Notes: a model not told the origin generated them from the sequence alone. Counted from the stretch's first letter, positions 40,896 to 50,543 are shown. The stretch is 64,000 nucleotides of DNA from Caulobacter sp. UNC358MFTsu5.1 (GCF_000712075.1 NZ_JONW01000011.1:248001-312000), one strand, 5' to 3'. Made by a program: numbers and translations.

Positions 40896-41567
40896 ATGAC
40901 GAAAGCCCGGGCGAAAAAACCTGAAAGCGCAGCAATATCGCGCCATTGGCGGCTATTAGCGGCCGCCGTGGCCGGCGTTTTCGGCTGGCTCGGCGCGCGT
41001 CACCTAAATGCTCCGGTCAGCACGCATTTGCTGATCGGCTGGGATGTCTGCGCGCTGGTCTACGTCACGACCACCTGGCACCTTTTCCTGACCGCCGACG
41101 AGGCCGAGGTGCGCCGGCGGGCCGCCGCCGAGGATGAAAAGCCATCGCAAATTTTACTGCTGGTGCTCATGGCGATCCTGTCCAGCCTAGTCGCGGTGGT
41201 GGCGGCGATGCTGCACGCCAAGTCGGCGGGGCCGGACATCAAGGCGATCACCGCCGTCTGCGCCGGGGTCACCCTGGTGCTGTCCTGGGTGGTTCTGCAT
41301 TCGGTGTTCACGCTGCACTACGCCCATCGCCACTTCGGCGACGGAACGGGCAAGCCTGGCATCCTGTTCCCCGGCGAGCCCGCCCGGACCTATCTCGACT
41401 TCGTCTATCTGGCCTTCAGCATCGGGGCGACGTTCCAGGTGTCGGACAACAACATCCTGACCAACAAGCTGCGCAACCTGGTCACCGCCCAGGCGGTCTG
41501 CTCGTATTTCTACAACACCGCCGTCCTGGCCCTGGGGATCAACATCATCGCCGGGCTGGTCAGCTAG
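40896..41567 (+). CDS. DUF1345 membrane protein
   Basis: The 223-residue protein has about five membrane helices and the family signatures WDVCALVYVTTTWHLFLTAD, VLSWVVLHSVFTLHYAHRHF and YLDFVYLAFSIGATFQVSDN. The function of DUF1345 proteins is unknown. It ends tail to tail with the next gene, whose stop overlaps this stop by four bases. Confidence 0.85.
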   Translation: MTKARAKKPESAAISRHWRLLAAAVAGVFGWLGARHLNAPVSTHLLIGWDVCALVYVTTTWHLFLTADEAEVRRRAAAEDEKPSQILLLVLMAILSSLVAVVAAMLHAKSAGPDIKAITAVCAGVTLVLSWVVLHSVFTLHYAHRHFGDGTGKPGILFPGEPARTYLDFVYLAFSIGATFQVSDNNILTNKLRNLVTAQAVCSYFYNTAVLALGINIIAGLVS

Positions 41568-42400
41568 CGGCGCGGCTTGCCCTCGGGGCGCGGGCCTTCG
41601 AGCCGGGCCTGGACCGGGGTCCGGGGCAGGTCGGCCAGACGCAGTCGACCGTCGCCGTCGGTGTCGAGCAGGGCGAAGCGGGCCTTGGCCGCCTTGGTGG
41701 CCTCGGCGCGTGTGATGCGGCGATCGAAGTCGCCGTCCGACGCCATGACCGGCTCGGGCTCGGCCAGCAGGCTGTAGGGCGTCGCGCCCTGGAGCATGCC
41801 GCCCATCATCCCGCCGCCGCCGCCGCGACGACGGCCGCCGCCCGACGGTCCGTCGTCCTGGCCGGCGAACCCGAGGCCGCCCGGGAACCCGCCGCCACCG
41901 CCGGAGGGAGGTCCGCCGCGACCGCCACGACGTCCGCCGCCGGACCGGCCGCCTTGAGCGCCGCGACCGCCGCCTTCGCCCTGGAACCCCTGCAGGATCT
42001 CGGGCGCGACCTTGGTTTCGTAGATCGAGACCTCGAAGCCGTCGATGACGCCGTTGTGGTCGTTGTCGATCTTGTCGAAGAACCGCAGGGCGTCGGCGAC
42101 GAACTCGTCGCGCATCAGGGCTCCGTCGTGGTTGGCGTCGGCGCCCGCGAACCAGGCGGCGACGGGGTAGGGGGCGCCGGGCTCGGCGCGGAACGGCTCG
42201 CCGGCCGGGCTGATGAACACCTGCGGGCGGGCTCGGCGCGGCGGCCCGCCCGGTTCGCCCTCTTCGGGCGGGCGCGGACGCGGCGCCTTGCCCCAGTCGC
42301 CGCGTGGGCCGTCCTGCGGCGGACCGGAGGCGCAGGCCCCCAGGCACAGGGCGGCGAACATCAGGATGCAGGTGGCGCGGAGGCCCGTGAAGGTTTGCAT
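41564..42400 (-). CDS. EF-hand lipoprotein
   Basis: The 278-residue protein has a lipoprotein signal with lipobox LGAC at C23, so it is lipid-anchored in the cell envelope. Four EF-hand-like loops are visible: DANHDGALMRDE, DNDHNGVIDGFE, DGDFDRRITRAE and DTDGDGRLRLAD. A glycine/arginine-rich linker (about residues 145-205) lies between the pairs. The loops could bind calcium. It lies 94 bases downstream of the sensor kinase gene on the same strand and shares EF-hands with the small secreted protein on the other side of the two-component system. Confidence 0.75.
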   Translation of the reverse strand: MQTFTGLRATCILMFAALCLGACASGPPQDGPRGDWGKAPRPRPPEEGEPGGPPRRARPQVFISPAGEPFRAEPGAPYPVAAWFAGADANHDGALMRDEFVADALRFFDKIDNDHNGVIDGFEVSIYETKVAPEILQGFQGEGGGRGAQGGRSGGGRRGGRGGPPSGGGGGFPGGLGFAGQDDGPSGGGRRRGGGGGMMGGMLQGATPYSLLAEPEPVMASDGDFDRRITRAEATKAAKARFALLDTDGDGRLRLADLPRTPVQARLEGPRPEGKPRR

Positions 42401-42494
42401 GGCTTGATCAACGCCGCCGGGATGTCCTGCGTATGGCGCAGCTTTTGCGGTCTCGAAACAAACCCGGGGCTTCCTTGTCGGCTGCGTATCCAGC

Positions 42495-44012
42495 CTAGAA
42501 CGGCAGCTCGACGCGGGCGCGCAAACCGCCTTCGGGGCGGTTGTGCAGGGTGACGTCGCCGCCGTGGGCGCGGGCCACCGAGCGGACGACGGCCAGGCCC
42601 AGCCCGATCCCGCCGGTCTCGCGGTTGCGCGAGGGCTCGCTGCGGAAGAACGGCTCGAACACGCGGTCCAGCTCGGCCGGTGCGATGCCGGGGCCGTTGT
42701 CGTCGATCTCGACCACCGCCAGGCGGCCCTCGGCGCGGACCCGGCCCTGCACGGCGCCGCCGTACTTCAGACCGTTCTCGACCAGATTGGTCAGCAGGCG
42801 GCGAAGCGCGACGGGATCGCCGTCGATGATGATCTTCTCGCCCAGCTCCACCGACGCCCGGCCGCCGGTCTCGGCGGCCTCGTCGATGATGCTCTCCAGC
42901 AGCGAGGCCAGTTCCAGCTTGGTGCGCTCGGCCGGGCGGGTGGTGTCGCGCACGAAGGCCATTGTGGCGGCGATCATCGCCTCCATCTGGTCGATGTCGG
43001 AGGCCAGCTTGGCCCGGACGTCGTCCGGCACCGCCTCGATGCGGAAGCGCAGGCGGGTCAGGGGCGTGCGCAGGTCGTGCGCCACCGCGCCGATCATCGC
43101 CGTGCGGTCCTCGACATAGCGGCGCAGGCGCTCCTGCATCATGTTGAAGGCGTTGGCGGCGGCGATCACCTCCGCCGAGCCCTTCAGGGCCAGGGGCGCG
43201 GCACGGGGGTCGCGGCCCAGGCGTTCGGCGGCGCCGGCGAAGGCGCTGATCGGACCCGACAGCCGGCGGGCGAACAGCCAGGCCAAGGGCGAGACGCACA
43301 GCACCGACAGGGCCAGGATCAGCAGGATCCGCTGCTGCCAGCTGTCGAAGCGGATGGCGGGCTTGGGCTCCACGACCGTCCAGCGGCCGTCGTCCTGGTG
43401 GATCGCCACCTTGAAGTCGCCGACGATGAACGGCTCATCGCGAGGGCCGTCGAACTGGAAGATCCGTGGCGGTCCGGCGGGCCCTTCCGGCGGGCCTCCG
43501 GGACCGCCGGGGCCGCCGGGGCGTCCGAAGCCGCCGGCCCCCTCGGGGCCTCCTCGTGGTCCGCCGGGGCCGCCCGGACCGCCGGGGCCTTCCGGCGGAC
43601 GGTGGCGGACATCCCGCGGGAGTTCCTGGACGAAGGTGCGTTTCTGCGCGCGGACGAAGAAGCGGGGGCCGGTGTCGATGTCCATCTCGATCCGGGCCGG
43701 ATCGACGCCGACTTCGCGGGCGAGGGCGGTCTTGAACTCGGCGCGACGCCGGTTGTCGACCAGGCCCCGGATCGGGCCGACGTTGCGGCGGAGCACCAGG
43801 AGGCGCCCGTCGCGCGGCTGGACGGTCGCCGGCCCCTTCAGGGCGCGGGCGATCTCGCTCATCCGATAGATCTCGGGCGGCGGGGCGGGCAGGTTGAAGA
43901 CCACGGCGATGGCGATCAGCTGCGCCGCCACCAGGGTCACGATGACCAGGCCCAGGGCCTGGACGAACAGCGGGGCGCTGCTCGGGCCCTTCACCCGCAC
44001 GCGTTCGCTCAT
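42495..44012 (-). CDS. Sensor histidine kinase with a collagen-like periplasmic stretch
   Basis: The 505-residue kinase has two transmembrane helices (about 17-40 and 227-250), a periplasmic domain between them, a HAMP domain, a HisKA domain with H312 (VAHDLRTPL) and an HATPase (NGLKYGG, DNGPGIAPAEL, GIGLGLAVV). The periplasmic part holds a collagen-like run of Gly-Pro-Gly triplets (about residues 140-185) before the second half of the sensor. Its start overlaps the response-regulator stop by four bases. The ligand is unknown; the EF-hand neighbours suggest a cation or envelope signal, an inference. Confidence 0.85.
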   Translation of the reverse strand: MSERVRVKGPSSAPLFVQALGLVIVTLVAAQLIAIAVVFNLPAPPPEIYRMSEIARALKGPATVQPRDGRLLVLRRNVGPIRGLVDNRRRAEFKTALAREVGVDPARIEMDIDTGPRFFVRAQKRTFVQELPRDVRHRPPEGPGGPGGPGGPRGGPEGAGGFGRPGGPGGPGGPPEGPAGPPRIFQFDGPRDEPFIVGDFKVAIHQDDGRWTVVEPKPAIRFDSWQQRILLILALSVLCVSPLAWLFARRLSGPISAFAGAAERLGRDPRAAPLALKGSAEVIAAANAFNMMQERLRRYVEDRTAMIGAVAHDLRTPLTRLRFRIEAVPDDVRAKLASDIDQMEAMIAATMAFVRDTTRPAERTKLELASLLESIIDEAAETGGRASVELGEKIIIDGDPVALRRLLTNLVENGLKYGGAVQGRVRAEGRLAVVEIDDNGPGIAPAELDRVFEPFFRSEPSRNRETGGIGLGLAVVRSVARAHGGDVTLHNRPEGGLRARVELPF

Positions 44013-44791
44013 GGGGTGCGGGTCACCTTGGACGTGAACATGTAGCCTTCGCTGCGGATCGTGCGGATCAGCTCGCCGCCGCCGCCGTCGTCCAGCTTGC
44101 GGCGCAGACGGCTGATCTGGACGTCGATGGCCCGGTCGTAGGCGTCGCTCTCACGGCCTCGGGCCAGGTCCAGCAGCTGGTCGCGGGTCAGAACGCGCTG
44201 CGGCCGCTCGACGAAGGCGCGCAGCAGCGAGAACTCGCCGCTGGACAGGTTGACCACCACCGACTGCGGCGAGCGCAGTTCGCGGCGGACCAGGTCGAGG
44301 CGCCAGCCGGCGAATTCGCAGGCCGCGCCCATGCCGTCGTCGACCGTGCGCGGTTCCTGCCGGCGGCGCAGCACGGCGCGGATTCGGGCCAGCAGCTCGC
44401 GCGGATTGCACGGCTTGGGCAGGTAGTCGTCGGCGCCCAGTTCGAGGCCGACGATCCGGTCGGTCTCCTCGCCCATGGCCGACAGCATGATGATGGCGGG
44501 GCCGTCGGCGGCCGACAGACGGCGGCAGATGGCCAGGCCGTCCTCGCCGGGCAGCATGATGTCCAGGACGATCAGGTCGACCGGCCCGCGGGCCAGGGCC
44601 TGCTCCATGGTCCGGGAATCGGACGCGGTGTCGATGGTGTAGCCGTGCCGGCCCAGGAAATCGGCGACGACGTCGCGGATGCCCGGATCGTCGTCGACGA
44701 TCAGGATGCGGGCGCCACGCGCGGGGTCGGTGTTCTGGCCGGACACGGGGGCGGCGGCGGAGGCCGTCGCGGGATCTTGCGAACTTTCCAT
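44009..44791 (-). CDS. OmpR/PhoB-family response regulator
   Basis: The 260-residue protein has a receiver with phosphoacceptor D77 (VLDIMLPGEDG) and a C-terminal winged-helix DNA-binding domain (VNLSSGEFSLLRAFVERPQ, VLTRDQLLDL, RAIDVQISRLRRKLDD, IRTIRSEGYMF). It pairs with the downstream sensor kinase. The promoter region is shared with the divergent EF-hand gene at 44896, which is a natural target. Confidence 0.9.
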   Translation of the reverse strand: MESSQDPATASAAAPVSGQNTDPARGARILIVDDDPGIRDVVADFLGRHGYTIDTASDSRTMEQALARGPVDLIVLDIMLPGEDGLAICRRLSAADGPAIIMLSAMGEETDRIVGLELGADDYLPKPCNPRELLARIRAVLRRRQEPRTVDDGMGAACEFAGWRLDLVRRELRSPQSVVVNLSSGEFSLLRAFVERPQRVLTRDQLLDLARGRESDAYDRAIDVQISRLRRKLDDGGGGELIRTIRSEGYMFTSKVTRTP

Positions 44792-44895
44792 GACTTGCTC
44801 TTTCCACGCCCCCGTCTCCTGCAGATTTCACGCCTGCAACAGGGACGCAACCCACGCATGCGACCAATCCCCGCAATTGTTGTTTGGAGACAAGC

Positions 44896-45330
44896 ATGTC
44901 CCGCCTCCTGCCGACGGGTTTCGCCGTCCTCTTCCTGGTCTCCTCCGCCGGCCTGGCCCAGGCCCAGGGGCCGCGCGGCAATCAGGACGCCAACGGCGAC
45001 GGGGTGATCAGCGCCCAGGAGTTCGAGGACGCGGCCCAGGCCCGGTTCCAGCGCATGGACGCCAACCAGGACGGCGTGATCGACGCGACCGAACTGGCCG
45101 CGATCCAGAAGCGGATGGAAGAGTTCCGCGCCCAGCGGCCCGACGCGGGGCCGCGGCCCGGCGGTGGAGGCGGCGGCGATTGGAGCGCGATGGACGCCGA
45201 CCACGACGGCAAGGTGACGCTGGCCGAGGCCCTGGCCGCCAGTAAGGCCCGCTTCGCCGCCCTCGACACCGACAAGGACGGCAAGCTCAGCGAGGCCGAG
45301 CGGCCGATGCGGCGCGGCCCGCCCAACTAG
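44896..45330 (+). CDS. Secreted EF-hand protein
   Basis: The 144-residue protein has a signal peptide (GFAVLFLVSSAGLAQA, cut before QGP) and four EF-hand loops (DANGDGVISAQE, DANQDGVIDATE, DADHDGKVTLAE, DTDKDGKLSEAE), with a Gly-rich linker between the pairs. It is probably a periplasmic calcium-binding protein. I used the ATG at 44896, preceded by GGAGACAAGC; a TTG four codons upstream has no better site. It is transcribed divergently from the response regulator. Confidence 0.8.
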   Translation: MSRLLPTGFAVLFLVSSAGLAQAQGPRGNQDANGDGVISAQEFEDAAQARFQRMDANQDGVIDATELAAIQKRMEEFRAQRPDAGPRPGGGGGGDWSAMDADHDGKVTLAEALAASKARFAALDTDKDGKLSEAERPMRRGPPN

Positions 45331-45342
45331 GGCTGAGCCGGC

Positions 45343-46056
45343 CTAGCCCGGCGAGCGGTTCACCGGGGCTTCGTAGTCCTTGCCCTGGACGTTCATCGCC
45401 TCGATCGCCAGGTCGCTGACGAACGGGTTGGACCGGCGCTCGGCCCCGAAGGTCGACATCGGGCCGTGGCCCGGCACGAACTGGACGTCGTCGCCCAGCG
45501 GCCACAGCTTGCCGGTGATAGCGTCCAGCAGGTCCTGGTGATTGCCGCGCGGGAAGTCGGTGCGGCCGATCGAACCTTTGAACAGCACGTCCCCCACCTG
45601 GGCGAAGCGCGCCTGGCGGTGGAAGAAGATCACGTGGCCGGGGGTGTGGCCCGGGCAGTGCAGCACCTCGAACTGGGTCTCGCCGAGGGTGACCACGTCG
45701 CCGTCGTCCAGCCAGCGGTCGGTGACGAAGATCCGGGCCTCCGGGATCCCATACATCTCGCCGCTCTCCTGGATGCGGTCGATCCAGAACTGGTCGTCCT
45801 TGTGCGGCCCCTCGATCGGGACGCCGGTCAGGCGCTTCAGCTCGGCCGCGCCGCCGGCGTGATCCATGTGGCCGTGGGTGATCCAGATCTTCTCCAGGGT
45901 CAGGCCCTGGTCCTCGATCGCCTTCATCAGGCGCGGGATCTCGCCGCCCGGGTCGATCACCGCGGCCTTCTTCGTCTTGGCGCACCAGACGATCGTGCAG
46001 TTCTGCTGCAGCGGCGTGACCGGCGCGATGACGGCGCGGATGGGCATGTCGGTCAT
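45343..46056 (-). CDS. Metallo-beta-lactamase-fold hydrolase (glyoxalase II/YcbL-like)
   Basis: The 237-residue protein has the metal-binding motif THGHMDHAGG, then CPGHTPGH, GDVLFKGSIGRTDF and a late GHGP, the residues that bind two metals in this fold. The size and the short C-terminal part match YcbL rather than full glyoxalase II. It probably hydrolyses a thioester such as hydroxyacylglutathione; substrate is unconfirmed. ATG at 46056. A strong terminator of the permease gene lies upstream, so it has its own promoter. Confidence 0.85.
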   Translation of the reverse strand: MTDMPIRAVIAPVTPLQQNCTIVWCAKTKKAAVIDPGGEIPRLMKAIEDQGLTLEKIWITHGHMDHAGGAAELKRLTGVPIEGPHKDDQFWIDRIQESGEMYGIPEARIFVTDRWLDDGDVVTLGETQFEVLHCPGHTPGHVIFFHRQARFAQVGDVLFKGSIGRTDFPRGNHQDLLDAITGKLWPLGDDVQFVPGHGPMSTFGAERRSNPFVSDLAIEAMNVQGKDYEAPVNRSPG

Positions 46057-46079
46057 GCGGCCAAATCCTTCGAGGAAGC

Positions 46080-46121
46080 TCCGAAACGAAAACGGGCGGG
46101 GACCCGAGGATCCCCGCCCGT
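46080..46121 (-). terminator. Rho-independent terminator of the permease gene
   Basis: Read on the minus strand, ACGGGCGGGGA and TCCCCGCCCGT form a perfect 11-base stem (46092-46102 with 46111-46121), followed by the T-rich run TTTTCGTTTCGG. It lies about 40 bases after the permease stop. Confidence 0.85.
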
Positions 46122-46160
46122 CCGAACTAAGCGTTATGAACGCCTGTTCAAGTCCTAATC

Positions 46161-47744
46161 TCAGTCCTGACCGGGAACGCCGGTGGGCGGAGCGTCGGCG
46201 TCCAGTTCGTGGATCTCGTCGGTGATGCCGCGACCCACGTGGCTCTTGCGGTAGCCGTAGGCGAAGTAGATCACCAGGCCCAGACCGCCCCAGATCGGCA
46301 GGACGGCCATCGCCTCGAGCGGCAGGTTGAAGTAGAGGCCCGCGCAGCCGACCATCGCCAGGGGCGCGATGATCCAGACCGCCGGCGTCTTGAACGGACG
46401 CGGACGGTTCGGATCCTTCACCCGCAGCACCATCACCGCGATCGCCACCATGAAGAAGGCGAACAGGGTGCCGGAGTTGGAGATGTCGGCCAGCTGGCCC
46501 ACCGGGAAGAAGGCGGCGGCGATCGCGACGCAGACGCCGGTGAAGATCGTCACGACGTGCGGCGTCTTCCACTTCGGGTGGATGGTGGCCCAGCTCTGCG
46601 GCAGCAGGCCGTCGCGGGCCATCACGAAGAAGATGCGGGTCTGGCCGTAGATCATCATCAGGATGACCGAGGGCAGGGCCAGGTTGGCGGCCAGGCCCAG
46701 CAGGTTGCCGACGACGGGCCAGTTGATCTCGCGCAGGACGTGGGCGAGGGCTTCGTTCGAGCAGACCAGGCGGTCGGCGTTGGCGGCGGTGGCGCAGGCG
46801 GCCTGGAAGGCGGCCGAACCCGGCTGGACGACCGAACCGTCCAGGGCCAGCACCGGCTGGGCGCCGATGGCGCCGATCGCGCCCGCGGCGACCAGCAGGT
46901 AGAAGACGGTGCAGATGCCCAGGCTGCCGATCAGGCCGATCGGCACGTTGCGCTGCGGGTTCTTTGTCTCTTCGGCGGCGGTCGAGACCGCGTCGAAGCC
47001 GACATAGGCGAAGAAGATCGAGGCGGCGGCGCCGACAACGCCCATGCCCGTCGTCCCATGCGGGCCGAACCAGCCGTTGGGGGTGAAGGGCGAGAAGTTG
47101 CCGGTCTTGAGCACGGGGATGGTCAGGATCACGAAGGCCGTCAGGGCCGTCACCTTGATCACCACCAGGATGGCGTTGACGCGGGCGCTTTCGGTCGTGC
47201 CGCGCACCAGCAGGGCCGTCACGGTCAGGGCCACCAGGATGGCCGGGATGTTGACGATGCCCTTGCTGAAGTCGGCGGTCGGCACGAAGCCGTTCATCGA
47301 CCAGGCGGGTCCGGATCGCAGCAGATCGGGCCAGTGGAAGTGCAGGGCGTTCTCGATCAATCCGAGGAAGTAGCCCGACCAGCCGACCGACACGGCCGAA
47401 GCGGCCACGGCGTATTCCAGGATCAGGGCCCAGCCGACCATCCAGGCCAGCAGTTCGCCCATCACGGCGTAGGTGTAGGTGTAGGCCGACCCCGACACCG
47501 GCACCATGGAAGCCAGTTCCGAATAGCAGAGCGCGGCGATGGCGCAGACCGCCCCCGCGATCACGAAGCTCCACATCATGCCCGGGCCGGCCTTTTGGGC
47601 GGCGGCCGCGGTCAGAACGAAGATGCCGGTGCCGATGATGGCGCCCACGCCGAGCAGGGTGAGCTGAATGGGACCGAGCGAGCGATGCAGCGACTTCTTC
47701 TCGGCCGTTGCTAGAATCGCGTCCAGCGACTTAACGCGCCACAT
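46161..47744 (-). CDS. APC-superfamily amino acid permease (CAT/YfnA-like)
   Basis: The 527-residue transporter has about 12-13 membrane helices. Family signatures are LLGVGAIIGTGIFVLTAAAA, ALCYSELASMVPVSGSAYTY, FFAYVGFDAVSTAAEETKNP and ARDGLLPQSW. These fit cationic amino acid (CAT) permeases, which import basic amino acids with protons. A GGAGGAAAT site precedes the ATG at 47744, and a strong hairpin (47761-47783) sits in the leader. Confidence 0.88.
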   Translation of the reverse strand: MWRVKSLDAILATAEKKSLHRSLGPIQLTLLGVGAIIGTGIFVLTAAAAQKAGPGMMWSFVIAGAVCAIAALCYSELASMVPVSGSAYTYTYAVMGELLAWMVGWALILEYAVAASAVSVGWSGYFLGLIENALHFHWPDLLRSGPAWSMNGFVPTADFSKGIVNIPAILVALTVTALLVRGTTESARVNAILVVIKVTALTAFVILTIPVLKTGNFSPFTPNGWFGPHGTTGMGVVGAAASIFFAYVGFDAVSTAAEETKNPQRNVPIGLIGSLGICTVFYLLVAAGAIGAIGAQPVLALDGSVVQPGSAAFQAACATAANADRLVCSNEALAHVLREINWPVVGNLLGLAANLALPSVILMMIYGQTRIFFVMARDGLLPQSWATIHPKWKTPHVVTIFTGVCVAIAAAFFPVGQLADISNSGTLFAFFMVAIAVMVLRVKDPNRPRPFKTPAVWIIAPLAMVGCAGLYFNLPLEAMAVLPIWGGLGLVIYFAYGYRKSHVGRGITDEIHELDADAPPTGVPGQD

Positions 47745-47760
47745 ATTTCCTCCAGAGACC

Positions 47761-47783
47761 CGCGGCCACCCCCGGGGGCCGCG
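47761..47783 (-). promoter_or_regulatory. Hairpin in the 5' leader of the permease
   Basis: CGCGGCC (47761-47767) pairs with GGCCGCG (47777-47783), with more pairing inside the loop. It lies just before the ribosome site of the permease message and could affect its translation. Confidence 0.4.
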
Positions 47784-48017
47784 TAGATAAATTTTGCGGA
47801 CCCTGGCCCGGTTAACGGGACGCGGTCAAGGTAAAGCGGAGGGCGTCCGTAAATGTTCGCCCCGCTGCGCGCAATACGGGCCATGACCTGCCGGGCCGTT
47901 GTTGCGACGCAGCACGCTTCCTAACCGTTGCTGCCTCAGGGTTGGGCGCTGGCGAGGAGACCGGTGTTCGATGGCCCGCGCTTGGCGATTTTCTTCCGCG
48001 CCCTTAAACCACGCCGC

Positions 48018-50459
48018 GTGACCCTTCCCATCCATGACGCCCTGCCGGCCTTGAGATCCGCGCTCGCCGCGCGCGAGGCCGCCGTGCTGGTCGCGCCGCC
48101 GGGCGCGGGCAAGACCACGGTCGTGCCCCTGGCGCTGCTGGACGAGTCGTGGGTCGCGGGCGGCAAGATCGTCATGCTGGAGCCGCGTCGCCTGGCCGCC
48201 CGGGCCGCGGCCTCGCGCATGGCCCAGAGCCTGGGCGAAGGCGTCGGCGAAACCGTGGGCTTTCGGGTCCGCCTGCAGTCGAAGGTGTCGGCCAGGACCC
48301 GGGTCGAGGTGGTGACCGAGGGCGTGTTCACCCGGATGATTCTGGACGATCCCGGCCTGGACGGCGTGGCGGCGGTGATCTTCGACGAGTTCCACGAGCG
48401 CAGCCTGGACGCCGACCTGGGCCTGGCCCTGGCGCGCGACGCGCAAGGCCTGGTGCGCGAGGACCTGAAGATCGTGGTGATGTCGGCCACCCTGGACGGG
48501 GCGCGGATATCGACCCTGCTGGACGAGGCCCCGGTGGTCGAGAGCCAGGGGCGGATGTTTCCGATCGACACCCGCTACCTCGGCCGCGACGAACGCCAGC
48601 GGTTGGAGGAGCGCGTCGTCCGCGCGATCGAACGGGCTCTGGCCGAGGAGACCGGCAGCCTGCTGGTGTTCCTACCGGGGCAGGGCGAGATCCGCCGGAC
48701 CGAGACCCTGCTGCGCGAGCGGCTTCGGCGGCCGGAGGTCGACGTCGCGCCGCTCTACGGCGCGCTCGAGCCCGCCGAGCAGGACCGCGCCGTCGCCCCG
48801 GCCCAGCCGGGGCGTCGCAAGGTGGTGCTGGCCACCTCGATCGCCGAGACCAGCCTGACCATCGAGGGCGTGCGGGTGGTGATCGATTGCGGCCTGGCCC
48901 GCGTGCCGCGCTTCGACCCGTCCAGCGGCCTGACCCGGCTGGAGACCGTCCGCGTCAGCCGCGCCGCCGCCGACCAGCGCCGGGGCCGCGCCGGCCGCAC
49001 CGAGCCGGGCGTCTGCTACCGCCTGTGGGACGAGCCGGAGACCCGGGCCCTGCCGGCCTTCGCCAGGCCGGAAATCCTGGAGGCCGACCTGTCGCGCCTG
49101 GCGCTGGACCTGGCCCGCTGGGGCGCGCGCGACGTGGGCGACCTGGCCTTCCTCGACAAGCCGCCGTCGGCCGCCTTCAGCGAGGCGCGGACCCTGCTCA
49201 ATCGCCTGCAGGCCCTGGACGGGCAGGGCGGCCTCACCGCCCACGGCCGCGCCCTGGCCGACATGCCCCTGGCCCCGCGTCTGGCCCACATGGTGGTCCG
49301 CGCCGCGGCCTCGGGCCAGGCCGAACGTGGGGCCAAGGTCGCCGCCGTGCTCAGCGAGCAGGGCCTGGGCGGCCGCGACGTCGACCTGCGCCACCGGCTG
49401 GAAAGCTTCGACCGCGACCGCTCGCCGAGGGCCCGCGACGCCCGCATCCTGTCCGAGCGCTGGGCGCGGTCCGCCGGTCGTGCGTCGGGCGCTGCGCCGC
49501 TGGACGACGCCCTGATGCTGGCCGAGGCCTATCCCGAGCGGGTGGCCAAGGCGCGGGGCAAGCCGGGCGAGTATCAGCTGGCCGGCGGGCGCGGGGTCTA
49601 TCTGGAGCCCACTGACGCCCTGGCCCGCGAGACCTGGCTGGCCGTGGGCGAACTGGGCGGCGGCGACGCCCGCGACCGCATCCTGCTGGCCGCGCCGCTG
49701 GACGAGGCGGCCCTGCGCGAGGCCTTCGCCGACCGGCTGGTGGCCGAGGACCGGTTGGAGCCGGACGCCAAGGGCAAGGTCCGCGCCCGCCGCCTGCTGC
49801 GCCTGGGCAAGCTGGTGGTCGAGGAGCGGCTGCTGGACAAGGTCGATCCAGGTCTGGTCGCCAAGGCGCTGCTGGACCAGGTCGCGCGCGAAGGGTTGTC
49901 TGCCGTGCCGCTGGGCGAGGGCGCCCAGGCCCTGCGGCGCCGGGCGGCCTTCCTGCGCGAGCGCGACGCCGAGACTTGGCCGGACCTGTCGGACGCGGCC
50001 CTGCTGGCGCGGCTGGACGAGTGGCTGGAGCCGCTGCTTGCCGGCCGCTCGGCCTTGAGCCAGCTCCTGGACGGCGCGCTGACCGACGCCATTCGAACGC
50101 TCATCCCCTGGGAGCTGCATCGCCGCCTCGACGCCGAGGCCCCGGCCCGGTTCACGGCTCCGACGGGGTCCAGCTTCGCTATCGACTACGCCGCCGACGG
50201 CGGGCCGCGCGTCGACGTGCGGGTGCAGGAGCTGTTCGGCCTGACCGCCCACCCGACGGTCGGCGGCGCGCCCCTGGTGCTGGCCCTGCTGTCGCCGGGC
50301 CACAAGCCGATCCAGATCACCAAGGACCTGCCCGGGTTCTGGAAGGGCTCGTGGCGCGAGGTGAAGACGGAGATGAAGGGCCGCTATCCGCGCCACGTCT
50401 GGCCGGACGACCCGGCGACGACGGCGCCGACGACCCGGGCCAAGCCTCGGGGTACGTAG
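48018..50459 (+). CDS. hrpB: HrpB-type ATP-dependent RNA helicase
   Basis: The 813-residue helicase has Walker A (APPGAGKTT, residues 26-34), DEFH (IFDEFHERSLD, near 122), SAT (VMSATLDG), ATSIAETSLTIEGVRVVIDC and QRRGRAGRTEPGVCYRLW, in order, as in the DEAH-box HrpB family. The C-terminal 300 residues carry the HrpB-specific domain (LGEGAQALRRRAAFLRERD, GRYPRHVWPDDP). The GTG at 48018 gives VTLPIHDALPALRSAL, the usual start; a longer frame runs from 47928. The biological role of HrpB remains unclear. Confidence 0.9.
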   Translation: MTLPIHDALPALRSALAAREAAVLVAPPGAGKTTVVPLALLDESWVAGGKIVMLEPRRLAARAAASRMAQSLGEGVGETVGFRVRLQSKVSARTRVEVVTEGVFTRMILDDPGLDGVAAVIFDEFHERSLDADLGLALARDAQGLVREDLKIVVMSATLDGARISTLLDEAPVVESQGRMFPIDTRYLGRDERQRLEERVVRAIERALAEETGSLLVFLPGQGEIRRTETLLRERLRRPEVDVAPLYGALEPAEQDRAVAPAQPGRRKVVLATSIAETSLTIEGVRVVIDCGLARVPRFDPSSGLTRLETVRVSRAAADQRRGRAGRTEPGVCYRLWDEPETRALPAFARPEILEADLSRLALDLARWGARDVGDLAFLDKPPSAAFSEARTLLNRLQALDGQGGLTAHGRALADMPLAPRLAHMVVRAAASGQAERGAKVAAVLSEQGLGGRDVDLRHRLESFDRDRSPRARDARILSERWARSAGRASGAAPLDDALMLAEAYPERVAKARGKPGEYQLAGGRGVYLEPTDALARETWLAVGELGGGDARDRILLAAPLDEAALREAFADRLVAEDRLEPDAKGKVRARRLLRLGKLVVEERLLDKVDPGLVAKALLDQVAREGLSAVPLGEGAQALRRRAAFLRERDAETWPDLSDAALLARLDEWLEPLLAGRSALSQLLDGALTDAIRTLIPWELHRRLDAEAPARFTAPTGSSFAIDYAADGGPRVDVRVQELFGLTAHPTVGGAPLVLALLSPGHKPIQITKDLPGFWKGSWREVKTEMKGRYPRHVWPDDPATTAPTTRAKPRGT

Positions 50460-50508
50460 GACGGCGAAAAAGCTTGTCCATGGCCGGCGAAGTTGCACCA
50501 CTGCGCCC

Positions 50509-50530
50509 GCGGCAGAGTCGCCGCCTTTTT
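50509..50530 (+). terminator. Weak hairpin with T run after hrpB
   Basis: GCGGC (50509-50513) pairs with GCCGC (50520-50524), followed by TTTTT. The stem is only five bases, so this may be a weak terminator or just the leader of the next gene. Confidence 0.3.
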
Positions 50531-50543
50531 CGGGGGACTACCA

